A stretch of DNA of 49,675 nt from positions 1-49,675 of the forward strand of contig JBMYVY010000015.1 of NCBI GenBank assembly GCA_049606855.1, read 5' to 3'. Origin of the DNA: JBELHR01 sp049606855. Lineage in GTDB: Bacteria; Bacteroidota; Bacteroidia; Flavobacteriales; Flavobacteriaceae. Below, piece by piece: positions 8,256 to 14,911 of this stretch (positions are counted from its first letter, which is position 1; the number at the start of each line of letters is the position of its first letter). A program made the position numbers and the translations under genes. The notes below the pieces were generated by a model. That model saw only the letters and a program-made list of their open reading frames with translations. It was not told the origin of the DNA and did no database searches.

Positions 8256-8788
8256 AAGGAATTGTGTTTACCGAATTCTTAGAAATGGTTGAGAAAGAAT
8301 TTGGCCTAGAGGTGCTCGATATAATTGTAGATGAGGATCGTTTGCCTTCTAAAGGAGTCTATACCGCTGTAGGGACCTATTCCTTTGATGAAATGCTTAT
8401 TTTGATAGGAAACCTAAGCGAGCAAACTAAATTACCTGCAAATGATTTACTTCATGCTTTTGGGAGGTATTTTTTTGAGGTTATTTTGAATAACTACGAC
8501 TATATTTTGAAGGAGTATGATACTCCAATTTCTTTTTTATCTTCGATAGATTCTCATATACATTTTCAAGTTCGAAAGATTTACCCGGAAGCAGAATTGC
8601 CTCGATTTGAAACCTTGGAGCAAAGCAATAGTAAATTAAAGTTGAGATATACTTCGAGTCGTGGTATGGCATATTTTGCCTTGGGTCTAATGGAGCGAAC
8701 CTTTGAGCATTTTGAGGAGGACTATACTTTAGAAATGTTGCCCAGTTCAGAGGCTTTGACTAATGTATTATTTGATATCAGTATTTAA
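8252..8788 (+). CDS. H-NOX (HNOB) haem-based nitric oxide sensor
   Basis: A 178-residue soluble haem sensor of the H-NOX/HNOB family, a member of which also forms the sensor of soluble guanylate cyclase. The N-terminus MKGIVFTEFLEMVEKEFG and the YTAVGTY segment are family signatures. Aligned by eye with the Caldanaerobacter (Tt) H-NOX, the proximal haem ligand is H104 (in SHIHFQV), the haem-facing Pro is P117, and the propionate-binding Y-x-S-x-R motif is Y133/S135/R137. The position of the O2-stabilising distal Tyr (Tt Y140) is F142, predicting NO selectivity with little O2 binding. It overlaps both neighbours, so H-NOX and kinase are translationally coupled. Confidence 0.92.
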   Translation: MKGIVFTEFLEMVEKEFGLEVLDIIVDEDRLPSKGVYTAVGTYSFDEMLILIGNLSEQTKLPANDLLHAFGRYFFEVILNNYDYILKEYDTPISFLSSIDSHIHFQVRKIYPEAELPRFETLEQSNSKLKLRYTSSRGMAYFALGLMERTFEHFEEDYTLEMLPSSEALTNVLFDISI

Positions 8789-10005
8789 TGCCTCAAAATA
8801 AGATCGACATATTAACAAAAATGCTCGCTAGAGAAAAAGCAGCTAGAAAAGCGGCAGAAGCTATTTTAGAGGAGAAGTCTTTGGAATTATATCAAGTCAA
8901 TGCTAGGCTTCAAGAAAGTAATCGAAATCTGTCGATTTTACTTGAGGATCAGAAAATTGAATTGGCCGGCTTGTTTGATTCTATGCATGATGGGTATTTC
9001 TTAGTTGATCTCTACGGTGAAATTATTAAATACAACAAATCAGCGAATCAATTTTTTTCGATTTCAGAGCGAGAAATTCAAAACATTCAAGAGTTAATTC
9101 CTCAAGAGGATAAAGCCCTTTTCATGAGTCATTATAAGAACTTATTGAATGTTGGTTTTTTAAGTCCAATTGAGTCAAGGGTGAAGCGCGGGAATGGAGC
9201 ATTGTCTTGGATTGAATCTACATTGAATTTAATAAGGGATAAAAGTGAGAATATAGTTTTTATTTTATGTGTATTTAGGGATATTTCTGAATCCAAGAGA
9301 ATGAATCTTGAGAAAGAACATTTGGTGTCCGAACTTCAGTTTAGTAATCGAGAGTTGAAGGATTTTGCCTATGTGGTGTCTCATGATTTGAAATCCCCAT
9401 TGAGAAGTATGAATACTTTATTGAATTGGATTAGTGATGAGGTTTCAGAAAAGCTAAGTAAAGATTCCAGCGAATTCATGTCCTTACTTTTTGAGAAAAT
9501 TGATCGAATGGATCAATTGATAAATGCTCTTATCGATTATTCAAAAGTCGACCGTGTTGATGATCAAATTGAATTGACAGATTTAAACACGGTACTCGAC
9601 CAAGTAAAGGTTTTGGTAACTATTCCAGAACACGCAAAATTGATAAAAGACAATGAATTGCCCAAGATTCGCTTGAGGGAAGTTCACGCTAAACAATTAT
9701 TCCAAAACCTAATTTCCAATGCATTAAAATATTGTGATTCGGATAAAGGTGAGGTAAGAGTTGCATCTTATGAAATTGATGAAAATTATATTATTTCTAT
9801 TTCAGATAATGGTAATGGTATTGAAAATAAGTATTTTAGTAAAATATTTGAGATTTTTCAGTCCTTGGACCCTAAATCAAATTCAACAGGTATTGGTCTT
9901 TCTATCGTAAAGAAAATAATGGACTATTATAAAGGTGAAGTTTGGGTCGAATCTGAAATAGGAAAAGGAGCAACCTTTTATTTAAAATTTGTAAAAGATG
10001 AATAG
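8788..10005 (+). CDS. soluble PAS-domain histidine kinase paired with H-NOX
   Basis: A 405-residue cytosolic kinase without transmembrane segments. Order: an N-terminal coiled coil rich in Ala/Arg/Glu (residues 8-60); a PAS domain with PAC end (about 60-172, closing VFRDISESKRM); a HisKA dimerisation domain with phospho-acceptor H199 (VVSHDLKSPLR); and an HATPase_c domain with N-box around N307/N311, DNGNG at 340-344 and TGIGLS at 367-372. It shares one base (TAATG) with the H-NOX gene. Autophosphorylation controlled by NO-bound H-NOX is the likely function, by analogy with H-NOX/HnoK pairs of Shewanella and Vibrio. There is no fused receiver, so the lone receiver upstream is the probable first phospho-acceptor. 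Confidence 0.92.
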   Translation: MPQNKIDILTKMLAREKAARKAAEAILEEKSLELYQVNARLQESNRNLSILLEDQKIELAGLFDSMHDGYFLVDLYGEIIKYNKSANQFFSISEREIQNIQELIPQEDKALFMSHYKNLLNVGFLSPIESRVKRGNGALSWIESTLNLIRDKSENIVFILCVFRDISESKRMNLEKEHLVSELQFSNRELKDFAYVVSHDLKSPLRSMNTLLNWISDEVSEKLSKDSSEFMSLLFEKIDRMDQLINALIDYSKVDRVDDQIELTDLNTVLDQVKVLVTIPEHAKLIKDNELPKIRLREVHAKQLFQNLISNALKYCDSDKGEVRVASYEIDENYIISISDNGNGIENKYFSKIFEIFQSLDPKSNSTGIGLSIVKKIMDYYKGEVWVESEIGKGATFYLKFVKDE

Positions 10006-10300
10006 TGAGTTTAGTGATCAGGAGTTTAGGCTGCTTACTGAAAACGATACAAAACTCATGAGCGAACTCCTTGCTATAATTAAATCTGATTTGGAATCCG
10101 TTATTTCAGACTTAACAGATTCTGATCAACCCTTTGAGATGATACACAAGGTGAAATTGAGATTTAGCCTATTTGGTTTAATGGATTGTTACCACCTTGC
10201 GGATAAAATAGAAAAAGAGAAAGATTATAAACAGTTGGATAAGATTACGAACTGTTGCCAAACCTTATTGTTAAACTTAAATAATTATGAAGTCATATAG
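9998..10300 (+). CDS. HPt-like phosphotransfer protein
   Basis: A 100-residue, all-helical protein with no signal or membrane segment. It fits the histidine phosphotransfer fold. H50 in the segment EMIHKVKLRFSLFG has Lys at +3 (K53) and Gly at +10 (G60), as in canonical H-x-x-K-G...LG HPt motifs, but the Gly at +4 is replaced by Leu (L54). It overlaps the kinase by 8 bases and the LytTR regulator by 14 bases. The position between a receiver-less kinase and a DNA-binding regulator, plus the lone receiver upstream, makes a phosphotransfer role likely. Divergence from standard HPt sequences means it could be missed by annotation pipelines. Confidence 0.72.
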   Translation: MNSEFSDQEFRLLTENDTKLMSELLAIIKSDLESVISDLTDSDQPFEMIHKVKLRFSLFGLMDCYHLADKIEKEKDYKQLDKITNCCQTLLLNLNNYEVI

Positions 10301-10982
10301 ATGTCTGATTTTGGACGATGATGAACTCGCAATAAAACTTCTTGAGAAACAATGTGAAAATTCTGATCTATTAAACATAGAAAAGACTTTTACTGATGCT
10401 TTAGAAGGATTAAAATATCTTAAGAACCATTCTGATATTGATTTAATTTTTTTGGACATCCACATGCCTAAAATTTCAGGTATGGATATAGTTGACATGA
10501 TTTCGGATGATATTCTTATAGTGTTTACCACAGGGGATGTTTCGATGGCTGTTCAAGCCTTTAACTTTGTGAATGTATTGGATTATATGATCAAACCAAT
10601 TAATAAAGAAAGAATAGCCTTCCTTGAAACTAAATTGCAAAGATTTGAGAATAGTGAACCCAAGGAAAGTAAAAAAAATTCTTTATTTGTCAGTTCAAAT
10701 CAGAAGCTAATTCGAATAAATCCTGACGATATATTTTATATTGAAGGTAAAGGAGATTATATTCTGATAGTTACAGTCCAGGACAGGGTTCTTGTGCATT
10801 CTACGTTAAAGTCGATGTTGCAAAACTTAAGGGAGGATGTGTTTTTTCAAACCCACAGGTCCTATATAGTCAATCTGGACAAGGTGAATAAAATAGAGAA
10901 TAATTCCATCAATATGCTCAATCGCATAATTCCGATAAGCAGAGCATCGAAAAGCGAATTCTTCAAAAGAATTGGAGCATAA
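10287..10982 (+). CDS. LytTR-family response regulator, output of the H-NOX relay
   Basis: A 231-residue transcription factor. The receiver domain (residues 1-120) has D10-D12, phospho-acceptor D57 (IFLDIHMPKISG) and K103 (MIKP). The LytTR DNA-binding domain (about 133-230) shows the typical FQTHRSYIVNLDKV and IPISRASKSEF segments. LytTR regulators bind short direct repeats upstream of target genes. It is the last gene of the operon and ends right at a hairpin terminator. No target site could be assigned in this window. Confidence 0.93.
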   Translation: MKSYRCLILDDDELAIKLLEKQCENSDLLNIEKTFTDALEGLKYLKNHSDIDLIFLDIHMPKISGMDIVDMISDDILIVFTTGDVSMAVQAFNFVNVLDYMIKPINKERIAFLETKLQRFENSEPKESKKNSLFVSSNQKLIRINPDDIFYIEGKGDYILIVTVQDRVLVHSTLKSMLQNLREDVFFQTHRSYIVNLDKVNKIENNSINMLNRIIPISRASKSEFFKRIGA

Positions 10983-11010
10983 AAAAAAGCATCCTTAAAG
11001 GGATGCTTTT
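10981..11010. terminator. bidirectional terminator between the H-NOX operon and rho
   Basis: The hairpin AGCATCC (10988-10994) with GGATGCT (11001-11007) is flanked by an A run on the left and a T run on the right. It can therefore end transcription from both converging sides. It begins at the stop codon of the LytTR gene. Confidence 0.85.
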
Positions 11011-11032
11011 TTTATGTTTAGTGGTTTATGAA

Positions 11033-12679
11033 CTAGCCGTTCATAGAAATTAAAAATTCATCGTTGTTTGCTGAATACTTAATTTTGTCCTTGATAAATT
11101 CCATAGCCTCTATTGGGTTCATGTCAGCAAGGTATTTTCTTAACACCCACATGCGTTGAACCGTCTTAGGGTCTAATAATAAATCGTCTCTACGTGTACT
11201 TGATTTGATTAAATCAATAGCAGGATAGATTCTTCTGTTTGCAATATTGCGTTCTAATTGAAGTTCCATGTTACCGGTTCCTTTGAATTCTTCAAAAATC
11301 ACCTCATCCATTTTAGAACCTGTTTCAGTCAATGCTGTCGCGATGATTGTTAAAGATCCACCGCCTTCTATATTTCTTGCTGCTCCAAAAAATCTTTTTG
11401 GTTTGTGCAATGCATTTGCGTCTATACCACCAGTCAAAATTTTTCCTGATGCAGGAGCAACCGTATTATATGCTCGAGCCAGTCTCGTGATAGAGTCCAA
11501 TAATACGACCACATCATGACCACACTCGACTAATCGCTTAGCCTTTTCCAAAACTATATTAGCAACCTTAACATGTTTATCAGCAGGCTCATCAAAAGTG
11601 GAAGCAACCACCTCACCGCGCACGCTTCTCTGCATATCAGTAACCTCTTCAGGACGTTCGTCAATTAAAAGAACTAGTTGATAAACTTCTGGATGGTTAT
11701 ATGCAATGGCATTTGCGATATCCTTTAACAACATAGTTTTACCCGTTTTTGGTTGGGCCACAATCATACCACGTTGACCTTTCCCAATTGGCGCAAATAA
11801 ATCCATGATTCTTGTAGACAAGGAGCTATTTGTGCCAGCCAAATTAAATTTTTCTTCAGGAAAGACAGGTTTTAAATGTTCAAAAGCAACACGATCTCTT
11901 ACCACTTTAGGGTCTAGACCATTAATTTTTGAAACTCTAATTAAAGGAAAGTATTTCTCACCTTCCTTTGGGGGTCTAACATTTCCTTTAACAGTGTCTC
12001 CTGTTTTCAGACCGAATAATTTGATTTGAGAGGGAGATACATAAATGTCGTCTGGTGAAGAAAGGTAATTATAGTCTGAGGATCTTAAGAATCCATATCC
12101 ATCAGACATCATTTCTAATACTCCTTCACTTTCAATGATCCCATCAAATTCGAAATCGGGATCTTTATACCTGTTTCCTTGTTTGTTGCGATTATTATTT
12201 TTGTTGTTGTGTTTGTTTTGATTCTGATTTTGGTGCTGGTGCGGTTTGCGATTATCTTGTTTCTTGCGCGGATGCTCCTTGGTCTTATCTTCCTCTGATT
12301 TTTTTTCTGAGTCTGAGTTATGAGATTTTTTTTGGTTATCTCTTTGAGGTTCTTTCTTTTCTTCCTTGTGAACTTCCTTCTTAGCCTCTTGTTCTACTTG
12401 GGGTTTTTCAGGAGAAGGTGCTGCAGGCGCTACTACTTGTTCTGTACCTTTACTTTCCATTGGTTTACGAACTCTTTTGCGCTTTGGTTTTTCAGAATGA
12501 GAAGAAGTGTTTTCTGCTTTAACTTTTGCTTGGTTAGAAAGGTTAGTCGCTTGAGTATCTAGGATTTGATAGATAAGATCTTGTTTTTTGAATTGGCTGA
12601 TCTTTTTAATTTGAAGCCCTTTGGCAATTTCCTGTAAGTCTACAAGGTTTTTTGCCTTTAGTTGTGAAATTTCATACAT
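11033..12679 (-). CDS. rho: transcription termination factor Rho with a long disordered insertion
   Basis: Hexameric RNA helicase that ends transcription. The 548-residue protein has the Rho N-terminal helical domain (residues 1-43), an unusually long low-complexity insertion (about 45-172, Lys/Glu/Gln-rich, becoming Asn/His/Gln-rich at 146-170), a cold-shock-like RNA-binding domain (about 178-255; DGYGFLRSS), and the RecA-like ATPase with Walker A AQPKTGKT at 308-315 and the LLIDERPEEVTDM region. E. coli Rho is about 420 residues; the excess is the insertion, which is common in Bacteroidota. It is monocistronic, with its 3' end at a bidirectional terminator. Confidence 0.96.
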   Translation of the reverse strand: MYEISQLKAKNLVDLQEIAKGLQIKKISQFKKQDLIYQILDTQATNLSNQAKVKAENTSSHSEKPKRKRVRKPMESKGTEQVVAPAAPSPEKPQVEQEAKKEVHKEEKKEPQRDNQKKSHNSDSEKKSEEDKTKEHPRKKQDNRKPHQHQNQNQNKHNNKNNNRNKQGNRYKDPDFEFDGIIESEGVLEMMSDGYGFLRSSDYNYLSSPDDIYVSPSQIKLFGLKTGDTVKGNVRPPKEGEKYFPLIRVSKINGLDPKVVRDRVAFEHLKPVFPEEKFNLAGTNSSLSTRIMDLFAPIGKGQRGMIVAQPKTGKTMLLKDIANAIAYNHPEVYQLVLLIDERPEEVTDMQRSVRGEVVASTFDEPADKHVKVANIVLEKAKRLVECGHDVVVLLDSITRLARAYNTVAPASGKILTGGIDANALHKPKRFFGAARNIEGGGSLTIIATALTETGSKMDEVIFEEFKGTGNMELQLERNIANRRIYPAIDLIKSSTRRDDLLLDPKTVQRMWVLRKYLADMNPIEAMEFIKDKIKYSANNDEFLISMNG

Positions 12680-12856
12680 GATGAAAGAAGTGTTAATTAT
12701 GTTTTGATTGGTTACTGAATTGCAACCTTTTAATATTTAAATGAGATGTAATCTTAAAATAAAACGTGTTCGAGAAATGAACTAACGTGTGGTTTTGTTT
12801 AACAAATATACTAAATTAATTTGGCTTACAAAGTTTTCATTTAAAAAAAGAAAATG

Positions 12857-12864
12857 TACATTTG
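12857..12864 (+). promoter_or_regulatory. -7 promoter element of the DUF4293 gene
   Basis: TACATTTG matches TAnnTTTG and ends 17 bases before the ATG at 12882. This argues that translation starts at 12882 and not at the upstream in-frame codon at 12789, which would lie before the transcription start. Confidence 0.6.
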
Positions 12865-12881
12865 TGCCTCAAATTTTCAAT

Positions 12882-13310
12882 ATGATTCAGCGAAAACAAA
12901 GCCTTTTATTGATACTTGTAATACTTGTAATCGGTTTGTTGAACTATCTAGTTCCTTTAAATCAAATGTTTACAGACATCGAACAAGTCAAAGGGGTGTT
13001 TCATGAGTCAGTTTTAAAAGAAAGTTTTGTCCCGGCGAGTTATGCAGTTGCTGTTTTGGCTTTTATTGAACTACTGCTATTCTCAAATAGAAGCATTCAA
13101 TTAACGCTTGGGAAATTAGGAACGATTGTAAATATATATTTAGTTGGTGTAATCGTTTATTGGTCGCTAAAGGTATCTGGAGGAGTATTTACTCCTGAGA
13201 AAGGTATTTGGATTCTTGGATTATTGCTTAACATTTGTTTGCTTGCCATATCAAATAAGTGGATAAGACGAGACGAGAATCTTGTAAAATCTGTTGATCG
13301 TATTCGGTAG
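12882..13310 (+). CDS. DUF4293-family membrane protein
   Basis: A 142-residue protein with about four hydrophobic segments (roughly residues 8-25, 50-66, 78-97 and 104-122). The opening MIQRKQSLLLIL closely matches the conserved start of the Bacteroidota DUF4293 family (MIQR-x-Q-x-x-x-LL). Function is unknown. The open frame extends upstream to 12789, but the promoter box and the family N-terminus support the ATG at 12882. It is divergent from rho, transcribed alone and followed by a terminator. Confidence 0.82.
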   Translation: MIQRKQSLLLILVILVIGLLNYLVPLNQMFTDIEQVKGVFHESVLKESFVPASYAVAVLAFIELLLFSNRSIQLTLGKLGTIVNIYLVGVIVYWSLKVSGGVFTPEKGIWILGLLLNICLLAISNKWIRRDENLVKSVDRIR

Positions 13311-13340
13311 ACCTTATATCTTAGTATTATTAGTGCGAAT

Positions 13341-13369
13341 AAATCCAGGGTTTTTCCCTGGATTTTTTT
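13341..13369 (+). terminator. intrinsic terminator after the DUF4293 gene
   Basis: A 10-base perfect stem AAATCCAGGG (13341-13350) / CCCTGGATTT (13356-13365) has a 5-base T loop and is followed by a T run. Confidence 0.88.
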
Positions 13370-13459
13370 GTATATCAACTTTTTTTATGACCTTAGTAGT
13401 GTACTTCAACCAAGCCATCCCCACAAGTAGGTATATTTTAATTCTACGTCGATGCGGTA

Positions 13460-13490
13460 TTGTTTGGCTGTTGTATTGATTATATATTTG
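13460..13490 (+). promoter_or_regulatory. promoter of the NarL-type regulator operon
   Basis: TATATTTG (13483-13490) is an exact -7 match; TTG at 13460-13462 lies 20 bases upstream. The box ends 12 bases before the ATG at 13503, which supports that start over the upstream in-frame codon at 13452. Confidence 0.6.
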
Positions 13491-13502
13491 ATAATTAATT
13501 AC

Positions 13503-14165
13503 ATGGAGAATATTAAAGTACATATAGCAGACGATCACAAGATTCTAATTGATGGGATCAAGGCGGTATTGAAGACTGAGCCTAGTATTGAGGTAGTTGG
13601 TCAGTCCCAAAATGGGGAAGATGTCGTAAGTTGGTTCGTGGAAGGAAATTACTGTGATGTGTTAGTTTTGGACATTAATATGCCGAAAATGGATGGGATC
13701 GAAGTGCTTCGAATCCTAGAAGAAAAAAATATCGAACACAGTACCATAGTATTATCTAGTTATGATGATATGAAATTGGTTAAAGAAGTTCTTAAAATGG
13801 GAGCTAACGGATTTTTAGCCAAAAAATGTGCTGGTGAACATATTGTTCAGGCAATTAAGTCGGTTTATGCTGGCGAACAATATCTAGGTCAAAGCGTGCA
13901 AGATCAACTTGTTGCTTCAATTAAAGGAACTAATGCCATTCCAGATAATCAATATCTTGATGGTGTACATATATCCTCTTTGACAGAGCGAGAAAAAGAA
14001 GTATTGAAATTGATTTCTCAAGAAATGAGTTCAATTGAAATAGCTGATAAGTTATGCGTAAGTAAGCATACAATTTTAACCTACAGAAAAAGTTTAATGA
14101 AAAAGCTTAAAGTTAAAAATGTAGTAGGACTTGCTATGTATGCAGTAAAAAATAATATGGTTTAA
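13503..14165 (+). CDS. NarL/LuxR-type response regulator
   Basis: A 220-residue transcription factor. The receiver has the acidic pocket A9-D10-D11, phospho-acceptor D57 (LVLDINMPKMDG) and a conserved Lys in FLAKKC. The C-terminal LuxR/GerE helix-turn-helix (about residues 158-218) contains SLTEREKEVLKLISQ and SSIEIADKLCVSKHTILTYRKSLM. The likely partner is the HisKA_3-type kinase two genes downstream, separated by a lipoprotein gene. The ATG at 13503 gives the standard ENIKVHIADDH receiver start. Confidence 0.93.
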   Translation: MENIKVHIADDHKILIDGIKAVLKTEPSIEVVGQSQNGEDVVSWFVEGNYCDVLVLDINMPKMDGIEVLRILEEKNIEHSTIVLSSYDDMKLVKEVLKMGANGFLAKKCAGEHIVQAIKSVYAGEQYLGQSVQDQLVASIKGTNAIPDNQYLDGVHISSLTEREKEVLKLISQEMSSIEIADKLCVSKHTILTYRKSLMKKLKVKNVVGLAMYAVKNNMV

Positions 14166-14198
14166 AAGAAACTCTAAGTATTAACTAACCCGAAAAAA

Positions 14199-14894
14199 AT
14201 GAAAAAATTAATCCCAACAGCATTAGCCTTATTTTTGTCTTTTGCGTTCGTTTCTTGCGAGACTCAAGATGAACCAGTTGATGGTTTAAATAAACTTGAT
14301 TCTTACAAAATTGCTCGTGATGAATTTGGTACATTCAGATTAGAACACGTAACTGTGGATGGATTTGAAACCGAATTAGTAAATAATTATTCGACGAATA
14401 CTAGCGAAATTTATTTTAATGAATCTGCTGTGTCTTCAACGAAGTATCAAAATGAATTAAAAATTCAAGACAACGAAGTAAAAATTGGTTTCATGGATGT
14501 GGAAGGAACTCGCTCTGAGTTTATTTCTGTAGAAGATGACGATATTACTTCAGCTGAATTTAAAGGAGGTAATCCTTTATTGAGAAACTATTATGTTCAC
14601 AAGACATTCTCTGGATCCTATGTAGTATTCTTTAGAGTAAAAGACGGTGTTGAAGTTTCTTATTCTTATAATGAAGAATTAGGCGAAAACGAGATTACTT
14701 TAAATAAATCTGAAGGAAAGAAAATTTTCAAAAATGTTCACGCTCAAGTTTATAACAGAGGCATCGGTGAGCCTTTAGTCATTACATTCGTTTGTCCAAT
14801 GGATAAAGGAGCTAAGGGATTCTCATCATCTGATGCTGACACTTCATTAGACTCATCATTGATCAGAAGACCAAGAATTATTATTGCAGACTAA
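14199..14894 (+). CDS. secreted lipoprotein of unknown function between regulator and kinase
   Basis: The 231-residue product starts with a clear lipoprotein signal peptide (MKKLIPTALALFLSFAFVSC; Cys at residue 20). The acidic stretch right after the Cys (ETQDE) resembles the charged export signal reported for surface lipoproteins of Bacteroidota, so an outer-membrane or surface location is possible. The rest is beta-rich and strongly polar, with no domain I recognise. It begins 33 bases after the NarL-type regulator and ends 17 bases before the kinase, so it is probably in the same operon. It could be a ligand-binding accessory of the sensor or an envelope-stress reporter; this is inference from position only. 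Confidence 0.75.
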   Translation: MKKLIPTALALFLSFAFVSCETQDEPVDGLNKLDSYKIARDEFGTFRLEHVTVDGFETELVNNYSTNTSEIYFNESAVSSTKYQNELKIQDNEVKIGFMDVEGTRSEFISVEDDDITSAEFKGGNPLLRNYYVHKTFSGSYVVFFRVKDGVEVSYSYNEELGENEITLNKSEGKKIFKNVHAQVYNRGIGEPLVITFVCPMDKGAKGFSSSDADTSLDSSLIRRPRIIIAD

Positions 14895-14911
14895 TTTTTA
14901 AAGCAATATAC

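Noticed and set aside
12320..12562. Open frame of 80 codons on the plus strand opposite the Rho insertion, rich in Phe, Leu and Arg
   Set aside because: It is the antisense reading of the Lys/Glu-rich low-complexity part of Rho; Phe/Leu runs are expected from AAA/GAA codons read in reverse. No promoter or family resemblance.
13294..13538. Short frames on both strands around the gap after the DUF4293 gene
   Set aside because: They cross the hairpin terminator and the promoter of the NarL-type regulator; composition is that of intergenic DNA.
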